A DNA stretch of 31,537 bases, from assembly GCA_018661145.1 (NCBI GenBank), contig JABJIU010000035.1, positions 1 to 31,537 of the forward strand, read 5' to 3'. Shown piece after piece: positions 8,970-16,765 of this stretch; the stretch's first letter is position 1; every line of letters begins with the position of its first letter. Below the pieces are notes generated by a model. That model did not search any database. It was given only the letters and a program-made list of their open reading frames with translations, and had not been told where the DNA came from. The stretch comes from Pseudomonadota bacterium. Lineage in GTDB: Bacteria > Pseudomonadota > Gammaproteobacteria > Arenicellales > UBA868. The position numbers and the translations under genes were made by a program.

Positions 8970-9037
8970 GTGGCGCACAAGGCGCCACCTCCGCTGGGTT
9001 CTCAGCTTTGCATCTCAACAATTATTTTTACGGAGGT
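8970..9037 (+). promoter_or_regulatory. Intergenic hairpins that can mask the glxB ribosome site
   Basis: A perfect stem GTGGCGC/GCGCCAC with a 5-base loop lies at 8970-8988. The overlapping ACCTCCG (8987-8993) is fully complementary to CGGAGGT (9031-9037), which is the Shine-Dalgarno of the glxB gene starting at 9047. The two pairings share bases 8987-8988, so they would compete. There is no T-tract, so this is not an intrinsic terminator. It may be a translational switch or merely processed intercistronic RNA. Confidence 0.4.
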
Positions 9038-9046
9038 TAAGGTCCA

Positions 9047-9982
9047 ATGTGCGGGATAGCCGGTTTAATTCACCGGGGTAAAAGCAGCAACGTCGGCCGT
9101 GAGCTGACAGACATGCTGCAGTCGCTTAAGCATCGAGGCCCGGATTCGACTGGCTTCGCGCTCTATGGCAACCCCAAGTCTGGAGAATACGTACTGCGAT
9201 TCAAGGTCGCAGAACAGGAGGATATGCGCCATGGGTTCCAAATCCATCATCAGGTGATCGAGCGCAGAGCAGAAGTCGATCGACGACTCGATGAACTGGG
9301 TGTCCGGCGAATCAGCGAAGATGCGGCGACCGAGTATGCGTTCCGCTACTTGGTTTCCTTTGACGGCGATATGAAAAAACTTGCTGATTACGTCGAAGAT
9401 GTTGAGGGCGCTGAGATCCTGTCGATTGGTAATGCGCTGGAGCTGGTCAAGGATCTTGGAGATGCTTCCGTGGTCTCGGATCAGTACGGCCTGGCGGAAT
9501 TTGGAGGCACCCACGCCATCGGACATACCCGGATGGCAACAGAGTCCGATGTCGACATCCGCTCGGCGCACCCGTACTGGGCATACCCGTTTAACGACAT
9601 CTCCGTGGTGCATAACGGCCAGTTGACCAATTACTGGGGGTTCCGTCGGGAAATGGAGCGGCGCGGCCACCGATTCATGTCCAACTGTGATTCCGAGCTG
9701 ATCGCGGTATATCTTGCTGACTGCATGGAGCGCGGAGAAGACCTTGAGGATGCAATGCGCCGGTCTGTCGATGAACTGGACGGAGTGTTTACCTACGTGG
9801 TTGCTACCGCGGACAAGTTGGGCATGGCTAAGGACGTGATGGCCGCAAAGCCCATGGTGCTCTATGAGAGCGATGACTTCGTGGCGTTGGCGTCGGAAGA
9901 AGTAGCGATCCGCAGCATCTTCCCGCACGAAATTGATACTTACGATCCTTATGAAGGGGAGGTGATGGTATGGCAGAGCTAG
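9047..9982 (+). CDS. glxB: Class II glutamine amidotransferase, GlxB/MgsA-like subunit
   Basis: This 311-residue protein begins MCGIAG, so Cys2 becomes the N-terminal nucleophile of an Ntn glutaminase after Met removal. HRGPDSTG at about residues 31-38 and HNGQLTNY follow the glutamate synthase/PurF amidotransferase pattern. It is the amidotransferase domain of glutamate synthase encoded as a separate gene, as in GlxB and N-methylglutamate synthase subunit MgsA. The ribosome site CGGAGG is 10 bases upstream of ATG 9047. The gene overlaps glxC by 13 bases. In N-methylglutamate synthase this subunit is thought to release the amine from the gamma-glutamyl amide for transfer to the FMN subunit. 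The exact amide used here is inferred. Confidence 0.9.
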   Translation: MCGIAGLIHRGKSSNVGRELTDMLQSLKHRGPDSTGFALYGNPKSGEYVLRFKVAEQEDMRHGFQIHHQVIERRAEVDRRLDELGVRRISEDAATEYAFRYLVSFDGDMKKLADYVEDVEGAEILSIGNALELVKDLGDASVVSDQYGLAEFGGTHAIGHTRMATESDVDIRSAHPYWAYPFNDISVVHNGQLTNYWGFRREMERRGHRFMSNCDSELIAVYLADCMERGEDLEDAMRRSVDELDGVFTYVVATADKLGMAKDVMAAKPMVLYESDDFVALASEEVAIRSIFPHEIDTYDPYEGEVMVWQS

Positions 9983-10815
9983 ACCAGGCCCATGAGTCTT
10001 ATGAACTGGGCATGCATACTGAGCAGTTGAGTGGTAGAACTCAGCAAGTCTTTTTTTCAGCAGAAGAGTCCGACAATCTGGTCTACCCCTGGGCGCCTGA
10101 GGTGGACTTTGAAAAAAGTGGCGAGATCGATGCGCAATCCTTGAGTCAACAAGAGGTCAATGCAGAAATTCGACGCCTGATGATCGAAGGCGTTGGCACG
10201 ATTACTGTCCGCAACCCTGGAGCAAAGCATTCGCTTGGAGTGGGTATTCTGAGCCGGCTCAATCTCCATTTTGACGGTAGTCTCGGCTACTTTGGCTGCG
10301 GCTTGCTCGATGGGCCCAACGTTACCGTGGCAGGCCGTGTGGGTTGGTCCTGTGCCGAGAACATGATGGCGGGGACCGTTCTGATTGAGAAGAACGGGGG
10401 ATCGACTTTCGGCGCCGCCATCCGTGGTGGTGACCTCGTCTGCAAGGGTGATGTCGGCAGTCGAACCGGCATTGACCAGAAGGGCGGGACTATCATCGTT
10501 GGTGGACGCGCCGGCGCATTTTCAGGATTCATGATGCAGCGCGGACGTATGATGATTCTAGGCGATGCAGGCAAGAACCTCGGCGACTCCATGTATGACG
10601 GCACGATTTATGTGGGTGGGAAGATTGCAGACCTTGGTGTCGATGCGGTCGAAGGCGAAATGACGGATCTGGACCGTGACTGGTTGATTCGCAAACTCGG
10701 CCAGTATGGCCTTGAAGCCCCTAATGGCGCCCAAAACATGACCAAGATTGTCTCCGGAAAGCAGCTTTGGAACTACGACAATCTTGAGCCTACGGAAAAG
10801 AAGCTGGTGCTTTAG
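9970..10815 (+). CDS. glxC: GXGXG-domain glutamate synthase-like subunit, GlxC/MgsB-like
   Basis: This 281-residue protein is dominated by the right-handed beta-helix GXGXG domain of glutamate synthase (about residues 80-230). The repeating pattern is visible as GYFGCG, GRVGWS, GDVGSRTG, GGRAGAFSG and GDAGKNLGD. In glutamate synthase this domain is structural and links the amidotransferase to the FMN centre. An N-terminal extension of ~55 residues, acidic and rich in E/Q, precedes it and is absent from the equivalent part of the fused second copy (29554-31512). It starts inside the end of glxB (13-base overlap) and is 28 bases from glxD, so the three should be translated together and form one complex. 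Confidence 0.9.
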   Translation: MAELDQAHESYELGMHTEQLSGRTQQVFFSAEESDNLVYPWAPEVDFEKSGEIDAQSLSQQEVNAEIRRLMIEGVGTITVRNPGAKHSLGVGILSRLNLHFDGSLGYFGCGLLDGPNVTVAGRVGWSCAENMMAGTVLIEKNGGSTFGAAIRGGDLVCKGDVGSRTGIDQKGGTIIVGGRAGAFSGFMMQRGRMMILGDAGKNLGDSMYDGTIYVGGKIADLGVDAVEGEMTDLDRDWLIRKLGQYGLEAPNGAQNMTKIVSGKQLWNYDNLEPTEKKLVL

Positions 10816-10843
10816 GCCACGTTCGAATAAGGAAGAAAATATC

Positions 10844-12181
10844 ATGGCAACAAAAAGAAATACCGACATTATCGGCAACAGTTTCATGTTTCCGCCGGAG
10901 GTAATAGACGATATTCACGTCAAGGCGGAGCTCGGCCGTTACCGGATGCGCGGGTTCTCCCTCTTCAAGAAAATTCCAAGTTGGGATGACCTAACGTTTC
11001 TTCCCGGGACTCTGACCCGTTTTGTGATTGAGGGTTATCGGGAGAAATGCCTTACCAAAACCGTTATTGGACCCCGCGCCAAGCGCCCGCTCGAACTCGA
11101 TATACCGATCTACGTAACGGGCATGAGTTTTGGGGCGCTCTCCTATGAGGCAAAAACCGCTTTGGCCCGTGGTGCGACCATGGCCGGTACCGCTACCTGC
11201 TCTGGCGAAGGTGGCATGATTCCTGATGAGCGGCGTTATTCAGAGAAGTGGTTATATCAATGTATCCAATCACGTTATGGATTTAACCCTCACCACCTTC
11301 GTCTCGCAGACTGCTGTGAGTTTTTCATCGGCCAGGGCTGCAAGGTGGGCCTAGGTGGCCATCTGATGGGGCAGAAAGTCACCGACCAGGTCGCTGAGAT
11401 GCGCTCGCTCCCGGCAGGTATCGATCAGCGTTCTCCTGCGCGCCACCCCGATTGGCTTGGCCCCGACGATCTAGCGCTTAAGATTGAGGAAATCCGTGAG
11501 GCGACGAACTGGGAAATTCCGATTCAATTGAAACTCGGAGCCGCCCGGGTATACGACGACGTACGGATGGCTGCCAAGACTGGTCCTGATTCGATTTATA
11601 TAGATGGTATGGAAGGAGGTACTGGCGCCGGACCTCACCTCGCAACCGAGGAAACGGGTGTGCCCGGAATAGCCGCCATTCGCCAGGCTCGACGGGCGTT
11701 GGAAGATGTCGGCAAGTCTGGCGATATCTCGCTGGTGTACGCCGGGGGAATCCGCAACGGGGGCGATGTCGCGAAAGCATTGGCGTTGGGCGCTGATGCG
11801 GTGGCAATCGGTCACTCGGCAATGATGGCGTTGAACTGTAATAAAGATATCCCCGAGGCCGACTTTGAGAAAGAAATGGGTGTTGAAGCGGGTCATTGTT
11901 ATCACTGCCACACTGGACGTTGTCCAGTTGGTGTGGCGACACAGGACCCGGAGTTACGTAAACGGCTCGACCCAGATGCTGCAGCGGAACGCGTCTACAA
12001 CTTTCTGCACACGCTCGCGATTGAATGCCAGATGCTGGCTCGGGCCTGCGGCAAGACCAATGTCCATTCGCTGGAGCCAGAGGATCTTGCAGCGCTGACG
12101 ATGGAGGCTTCGGCGCTGGCACAGGTCCCGCTGGCCGGTTCACAGCACACTGTCGGTCGTCCTGACCTGACACGATTCTGA
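10844..12181 (+). CDS. glxD: FMN-binding glutamate synthase-like subunit, GlxD/MgsC-like
   Basis: This 445-residue protein is the catalytic FMN domain of a split glutamate synthase: a TIM barrel with MSFGALS and TCSGEGGM near residues 94-124, GQGCKVGLGGHL at 163-174, SPARHPDW near 198 and IDGMEGGTGAGP at 253-264. Cysteines 352, 355 and 360 (CYHC and GRCPVGVATQDP) form the likely 3Fe-4S ligand set. I chose ATG 10844, with AAGGAAG at 10829-10835. The frame is open further upstream, but that part overlaps glxC and does not resemble the family. With GlxB and GlxC it should build an N-methylglutamate-synthase-type or related aminotransfer complex using 2-oxoglutarate. Confidence 0.9.
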   Translation: MATKRNTDIIGNSFMFPPEVIDDIHVKAELGRYRMRGFSLFKKIPSWDDLTFLPGTLTRFVIEGYREKCLTKTVIGPRAKRPLELDIPIYVTGMSFGALSYEAKTALARGATMAGTATCSGEGGMIPDERRYSEKWLYQCIQSRYGFNPHHLRLADCCEFFIGQGCKVGLGGHLMGQKVTDQVAEMRSLPAGIDQRSPARHPDWLGPDDLALKIEEIREATNWEIPIQLKLGAARVYDDVRMAAKTGPDSIYIDGMEGGTGAGPHLATEETGVPGIAAIRQARRALEDVGKSGDISLVYAGGIRNGGDVAKALALGADAVAIGHSAMMALNCNKDIPEADFEKEMGVEAGHCYHCHTGRCPVGVATQDPELRKRLDPDAAAERVYNFLHTLAIECQMLARACGKTNVHSLEPEDLAALTMEASALAQVPLAGSQHTVGRPDLTRF

Positions 12182-12191
12182 GGATAAGCAT

Positions 12192-12581
12192 ATGGCATAC
12201 GAAAAAGATATTGATCACTTTATCAAAGGTGACGGGCTTGATTCGGAACGCGAGCAGACCATCGGTCAGCACATAGGTTACCGCTACGATGTCAATCTAG
12301 TACCGGACTATGAGCGACTGACTCCGCTACTCAAGAGTTACATGGAGATGATGGGATGGACCGATCTCAATTGGCTCGAAGACGTCCATATGGGCTACGA
12401 GGACGGGAGACCCGCAGTATTCGATAGGAACATCAATGGCTGGGTAACCATCCCGGAGGAGATCGCTCTGCCTGATAATCAGCAGGATCGGGACATGATT
12501 GCCCGGGAACTTCTGATCAAGTTTCAGATGTCGCCCAAGCATCCGATGGTGGCCCTGCGCAAAGCCTACGTGAAGTTCTGA
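12192..12581 (+). CDS. Unknown 129-residue protein coupled to glxD
   Basis: I do not recognise the family. The protein is soluble and acidic, has no cysteine, no signal peptide and no membrane segment, and contains three tryptophans in a short central part (MGWTDLNWLEDV and NGWVTIPEE). It starts 10 bases after the glxD stop with GAGGA just upstream of ATG, so it is clearly part of the operon. It is not a SoxD/MgdB-like delta subunit, because the zinc-binding Cys-x2-Cys of that family is missing. Its place between the glutamate-synthase-like subunits and the folate genes suggests a small subunit or chaperone of the synthase or of the FAD oxidoreductase. That is inference only. Confidence 0.75.
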   Translation: MAYEKDIDHFIKGDGLDSEREQTIGQHIGYRYDVNLVPDYERLTPLLKSYMEMMGWTDLNWLEDVHMGYEDGRPAVFDRNINGWVTIPEEIALPDNQQDRDMIARELLIKFQMSPKHPMVALRKAYVKF

Positions 12582-12910
12582 GGATCCTATAAAGTTTGAC
12601 GGTACCAGTTCCTTTTTGGGACTGATACCGTTCCCTGCCACCAAAGGGCGGTTAGGCAGAGTTATCGCCTCATAGGAAGGTTCTCACGAGTGTAGAGGAA
12701 GTCTGATCTAAACTGCGACGTTCGCAGCAAAGAAAACAATGTGTGTGCCCGTATCCAACCTGCTATTTTGCGGCGACATGTCTCCAGTTGCGTGGGGAGC
12801 GGGCGGCCGATGTCACGTGGGGGTCTGAAAGACAAAAGCGTGCCTGACGGGTTCGCGTGAGCTTCCCGGACGTAATAGTCAACAAGCCTAATCGAAGTAC
12901 GAGTTCAAAT
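12582..12910. other. Gene-free stretch with one long hairpin
   Basis: A 14-bp imperfect stem (ACGGTACCAGTTCC at 12599-12612 with GGGACTGATACCGT at 12618-12631, two G-U pairs, loop TTTTT) follows the 129-residue protein gene. No T-tract follows it, so it is not a standard intrinsic terminator. A second small stem CTGCGA/TCGCAG lies near 12714-12728. The remainder shows no recognisable gene, riboswitch or promoter. If the folD-like gene begins at GTG 12857 instead of ATG 12911, the gap is 275 bases. Confidence 0.5.
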
Positions 12911-13831
12911 ATGACCCAGCGGATAGCGGCGGACTACCGAGACATCAACGGAAAGGCGGTCGCGTCGGCGATGCTGTCGCAAGTGGCTCAGGATGTCAGC
13001 GTGTTGAAATCCTCGGGTTGGGCTCCGCGGTTGGTATCGATCCGGATTGGAGAGCATCCCGCGGTCAATCTCTACATCCGCAATCAGGAACGTGCCGCGA
13101 ACCAGGTGGGAATCGACTTCGAGCGGCGGAATTTTCCAACAGATATTTCAGAAGAAGACGTGCGAGCAGCGATCACGCAACTGAACCTTGATCACGACGT
13201 GACAGGCATTATTCTGCAGCGACCGGTTCCTAAACATTTGCCGATTCAGCAGTTGCAGTCCAGTATTGCGCCGCTCAAAGATGTAGAAGGAATGCATCCT
13301 TCGTCAATCGGCAACATTGTTTATCGAAATATTGAACTCGGGCCATGCACCGCTATGGCGGCAGTCGAACTGCTCAAGGAGACCGGAGTCGCCTTGCCGG
13401 GATTGGAAGTCACGGTAATCGGGCATTCCGAAATTGTCGGAAAGCCCATTGCCTTCTTGCTGATGGCAGAGAGCGCAACCGTCACGGTGTGTCACCACAT
13501 GACGCGCGAAGTCGCGGTGCATACTCGCAGAGCAGATGCCGTATTCGTTGCCGTGGGTAAACCCGGACTCCTTAAGGGCGACATGCTAAAACCCGGATCG
13601 GTTGTAATCGATATCGGTATCAATCAGATCGAGTCCGATGACGGACGTAGTCGCGTTGTGGGGGATTGCGACTATGATGCCTGTCGGGAAGTGGCGGGAT
13701 GGATTACGCCTGTGCCCGGGGGAGTGGGACCGGTAACGGTTGCCGTCCTGATGCGCAACACGGTCGTTGCGGCTCGGCGTCTAAAGACATCCCATTCGGA
13801 TACAGTTCCAAAATCAACAATAACCCATTAA
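12911..13831 (+). CDS. folD: Divergent FolD-like methylenetetrahydrofolate dehydrogenase/cyclohydrolase
   Basis: This 306-residue protein aligns along the whole FolD family: Tyr55 in NLYIRNQ, Gln103 in IILQRPVP, the Rossmann motif VTVIGHSEIVGKP, VGKPGLL, VIDIGIN and the C-terminal ITPVPGGVGPVTVA. Two catalytic positions differ. The Lys four residues after Tyr (Lys54 in E. coli) is Gln59, and the Asp of KDVDG (Asp121) is Glu126. The lysine is essential for cyclohydrolase activity in studied enzymes, so this protein may be a dehydrogenase only or have altered specificity. ATG 12911 fits the usual N-terminus; an in-frame GTG at 12857 would add 18 residues. It is 15 bases before fhs. The expected role is oxidation of methylene-THF made from demethylation. 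Confidence 0.82.
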   Translation: MTQRIAADYRDINGKAVASAMLSQVAQDVSVLKSSGWAPRLVSIRIGEHPAVNLYIRNQERAANQVGIDFERRNFPTDISEEDVRAAITQLNLDHDVTGIILQRPVPKHLPIQQLQSSIAPLKDVEGMHPSSIGNIVYRNIELGPCTAMAAVELLKETGVALPGLEVTVIGHSEIVGKPIAFLLMAESATVTVCHHMTREVAVHTRRADAVFVAVGKPGLLKGDMLKPGSVVIDIGINQIESDDGRSRVVGDCDYDACREVAGWITPVPGGVGPVTVAVLMRNTVVAARRLKTSHSDTVPKSTITH

Positions 13832-13846
13832 AGCCAGAGGAGAGTC

Positions 13847-15523
13847 ATGGATAAAGTGCCCAGCGATATTGAGATTGCACGTGTGGCGGCGATACACCCT
13901 ATCGGAGAGATCGGGGATAAGTTGGAGATTCCGTCAGAGTCACTGCTGCCTTACGGCCCCACCAAGGCCAAGATCAGCAATCAGTTCATCGAGTCTTTGT
14001 CTAACCGATCCGATGGCAAGCTGATCCTGGTGACCGCGATCTCCCCAACTCCTGCCGGGGAAGGGAAGACCACCACGACTGTCGGCCTGGGTGATGGATT
14101 AAACCGCATTGGCCGGAAGGCATTGATCTGCCTTCGCGAGCCTTCGCTTGGCCCCTGTTTCGGCATGAAAGGCGGTGCTGCAGGCGGCGGTTACGCACAG
14201 GTTGTCCCGATGGAGGATATCAATCTTCACTTCACGGGAGATTTTCATGCGATCGGAGCCGCTCATAACCTTCTTTCTGCGCTTATAGAAAATCACATCT
14301 ACTGGAGTAATGAACTAGCCATTGATCAACGCAGAGTGACCTGGCGCCGAGTTGTCGACATGAATGACCGCGCGCTTCGCCAGATCACGGTGGCGCTCGG
14401 CGGTGTCGCAAATGGATTTCCCCGAGAGGGTGGTTTTGATATTACAGTGGCCTCGGAAATTATGGCGATCTTCTGTCTCGCAGAAGATCTCGCTGATCTG
14501 CAACGCCGGCTGGGTAATATAATTGTGGGATATACCCGTTCGCGAGCGCCGATTCATGCCCGTGACCTCAAAGCTGAAGGCCCTATGACGGCATTGCTGC
14601 GTGATGCCTTTATGCCGAACCTGGTTCAGACGCTTGAGAATAATCCAGCCATAATTCACGGTGGGCCGTTCGCTAATATTGCCCATGGATGTAATTCGGT
14701 TCGAGCGACCAAAATGGCTCTCAAGCTTGCCGATTACGTAGTGACTGAGGCCGGTTTTGGTGCGGACCTTGGTGCCGAGAAGTTTTTCAATATTAAATGC
14801 CGTAAAGCAGGCCTCAAGCCTGATGCGGTCGTGCTTGTTGCTACTGCCCGGGCTCTCAAAATGCATGGAGGGGTCGCGAAAGCGGACCTCAATACCGAAA
14901 GTGTCGGTGCGCTGCAAGATGGGCTGGAAAACTTGGGTCGGCATCTTCGAAACATTGGACAGTTCGGCGTGCCCGCCGTCGTAGCGATAAACAAATTCGT
15001 TTCTGATACCCCGGCCGAGATTGATGCGATACGGGTCTACTGTAATGAGCTTGGTGTTGAGGTTTTTGAGTGCAGTCACTGGGCCGATGGCGGCGCTGGT
15101 ACGGAAGATCTTGCACAACATGTCGCTACGCTCGCGGATTCAGGTGAGTCCCGGTTCCAGCCGCTGTATGATGACCATATGTCTTTGTGGGACAAGGCTC
15201 GCACCGTCGCACGATCAATCTACGGCGCTGATGATATCAGTGCTGACAACAAAGTGCGTGGTCAGTTTGCAGATTTCGAGGAACGTTACAGCCATTTCCC
15301 GGTTTGTATGGCAAAGACGCAGTACAGTTTCTCGACGGACCCCAGTCTTCTGGGCGCGCCCAGCGGACACGTGGTTCCGATCCGAGAACTGCGCCTCTCC
15401 GCCGGTGCGGAATTCATCGTGGCGATTTGCGGCGAGATTATGACGATGCCGGGGCTGCCGAGGGTGCCCGCAGCCAACAATATCTTCGTTAACGAAGACG
15501 GTGAGATAGAAGGGCTGTTTTAG
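13847..15523 (+). CDS. fhs: Formate-tetrahydrofolate ligase
   Basis: This 558-residue protein is the full normal length. It has the ATP-binding P-loop TPAGEGKTTT (residues 68-77), KGGAAGGGYAQV, the FTGDFHAI motif and FGADLGAEKFFNIKCR, all characteristic of 10-formyl-THF synthetase. It interconverts formate, ATP and THF with 10-formyl-THF. In methylated-amine users it runs towards formate and ATP, conserving energy from methyl group oxidation. ATG 13847 has a GAGGAGAG ribosome site just upstream and lies 15 bases after the folD-like gene. It is the last gene of the plus-strand set and converges on tmoV. Confidence 0.97.
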   Translation: MDKVPSDIEIARVAAIHPIGEIGDKLEIPSESLLPYGPTKAKISNQFIESLSNRSDGKLILVTAISPTPAGEGKTTTTVGLGDGLNRIGRKALICLREPSLGPCFGMKGGAAGGGYAQVVPMEDINLHFTGDFHAIGAAHNLLSALIENHIYWSNELAIDQRRVTWRRVVDMNDRALRQITVALGGVANGFPREGGFDITVASEIMAIFCLAEDLADLQRRLGNIIVGYTRSRAPIHARDLKAEGPMTALLRDAFMPNLVQTLENNPAIIHGGPFANIAHGCNSVRATKMALKLADYVVTEAGFGADLGAEKFFNIKCRKAGLKPDAVVLVATARALKMHGGVAKADLNTESVGALQDGLENLGRHLRNIGQFGVPAVVAINKFVSDTPAEIDAIRVYCNELGVEVFECSHWADGGAGTEDLAQHVATLADSGESRFQPLYDDHMSLWDKARTVARSIYGADDISADNKVRGQFADFEERYSHFPVCMAKTQYSFSTDPSLLGAPSGHVVPIRELRLSAGAEFIVAICGEIMTMPGLPRVPAANNIFVNEDGEIEGLF

Positions 15524-15537
15524 GAGTTTTCGCCGAT

Positions 15538-15605
15538 CGGATCCATTTGAAAGAGAGCGCCCCAGGGCGCGAGTTCGGCATTGGCCGGGCCGCGCTCTGG
15601 ATCCG
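15538..15605. other. Structured inverted repeat between convergent fhs and tmoV
   Basis: Outer arms CGGATCCA (15538-15545) and TGGATCCG (15598-15605) and next arms AGAGCGC (15554-15560) and GCGCTCT (15592-15598) are complementary. An alternative inner stem GCGCCC/GGGCGC lies at 15557-15570. There is no T-tract on either strand. Its place between two convergent gene ends suggests a factor-independent pause or bidirectional 3'-end element, but standard terminator features are missing. Confidence 0.45.
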
Positions 15606-15637
15606 CTGACTCGGCTGGGAGCGTGCTCGCGCGGTTG

Positions 15638-16708
15638 TCACTGCTTGGGATAGCTGGCTCTTCCTCCAAACAGTACATGAATCACTTTAGACGGGTGTAA
15701 AACTCCAATAACCTCGCCCTCCCCATCGGTTACCGGAACAGGATTCTGTTCGCTAAGAACCGCTTCAGCGACCGTTTCGATAATTGCGTCTTTAGAGACC
15801 TTTAGGTTGCTGAGCACTTCTGAACTATTTACAGGGTCCATTACAGACTCAATCCTGAGCACCTTTTCCCTAGGCACATCTTCCGTAAACCTATGAACAT
15901 ACTCGGTTGCCGGATTGAGGACTATGTTAGCCGGGGTATCTAGTTGCTCAATGACGCCGTCTTTCATAATCGCAATCCGGTCCGCCAGCCGTAATGCCTC
16001 GTCGAAGTCATGGGTGACAAAAAGAATAGTTTTGTTCAGTACGCTCTGCAGTCGCAGGAACTCATCCTGCATCTCTTTTCGGATGAGGGGATCGAGCGCC
16101 GAAAATGGCTCGTCAAGGAACCAGATGTCAGGCTCGACGGCGAGTGACCGGGCAATTCCGACACGTTGCTGTTGCCCCCCGGACAACTCTCGAGGGAAGT
16201 AGTTCTCGCGCCCCCGAAGCCCCACAAGCTCAACCATATCCATTGCTTTTTTAATGCTCTCTTGTGTTCGAACACCTTTAACCTGTAAGGGGAAAGCTAT
16301 ATTTTCCAACACTGTTTTGTGCGGCAGTAGCGCAAAACTCTGAAAGACCATACCCATTTTTTCTCGACGGATTTCGATCAACTGCTTGTTGGTCATCGCT
16401 AACAGATCCTGACCTTCTATAAAAATTCGTCCAGCGGTTGCATCTGTCAGGCGGGAGATGCAGCGTAGGAGCGTCGACTTGCCCGAACCCGACAGTCCCA
16501 TAATGATGAGCTTTTCGCCCCTCGCGACATCGAAGGAGGCGTTGTTGACACCGACGATGCAGCCAGCCTCCTGAAAAGCTTTTGTGTCGACGTTGCTGCC
16601 GTCTACTCCGGCGAGCATCTCTTTCGCTTTATCCCCAAAAATCTTAAATACAGAATCACACCGGATGACCGGTTGCTGATCTGTCGTAGGGCTTTCGTTG
16701 GAGGGCAT
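15638..16708 (-). CDS. tmoV: TMAO ABC transporter ATP-binding protein TmoV (ProV-like)
   Basis: This 356-residue ATPase is of the quaternary-amine (ProV/OpuAA) type. Walker A is GLSGSGKST (71-79), signature LSGGQQQR (175-182), Walker B IWFLDE (195-200) and the H-loop His is in VTHDFDEAL. The N-terminal ~50 residues precede the first beta strand as in ProV, with FKIFGDKAKEML similar to that family. The C-terminal ~75 residues form a CBS-like regulatory part (VPVTDGEGEVIGVLHPSKV). It is the last gene of tmoX-tmoW-tmoV on the minus strand, 57 bases after tmoW. Assignment to TMAO rather than betaine rests on the fused permease and on neighbouring tdm and tmm. Confidence 0.88.
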   Translation of the reverse strand: MPSNESPTTDQQPVIRCDSVFKIFGDKAKEMLAGVDGSNVDTKAFQEAGCIVGVNNASFDVARGEKLIIMGLSGSGKSTLLRCISRLTDATAGRIFIEGQDLLAMTNKQLIEIRREKMGMVFQSFALLPHKTVLENIAFPLQVKGVRTQESIKKAMDMVELVGLRGRENYFPRELSGGQQQRVGIARSLAVEPDIWFLDEPFSALDPLIRKEMQDEFLRLQSVLNKTILFVTHDFDEALRLADRIAIMKDGVIEQLDTPANIVLNPATEYVHRFTEDVPREKVLRIESVMDPVNSSEVLSNLKVSKDAIIETVAEAVLSEQNPVPVTDGEGEVIGVLHPSKVIHVLFGGRASYPKQ

Positions 16709-16765
16709 AATTGGGTTCCCGATTAATCTCTTAGCACGTATTGGCGAGAGCTTGGTGAGGGTGCA

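Noticed and set aside
9065..9928. Long open frame of 287 codons on the minus strand.
   Set aside because: It is antisense to the amidotransferase gene, which has full family motifs; the antisense product resembles nothing.
11478..12272. Open frame of 264 codons on the minus strand.
   Set aside because: Antisense to glxD; low-complexity P/R-rich product typical of shadow frames.
12700..12800. Partial likeness to the 3' half of 6S RNA (AAACTGCGACG and later TGCGGCGACAT).
   Set aside because: The matching 5' half needed to form the long closing stem is not found upstream, and the first match is explained by a local CTGCGA/TCGCAG hairpin.
12582..12910. Possible ZTP or glycine riboswitch before the folate genes.
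   Set aside because: I looked for the conserved core sequences of both classes and found none in order.
14315..15121. Open frame of 268 codons on the minus strand.
   Set aside because: It is antisense to fhs, a certain gene; no ribosome site or family pattern.
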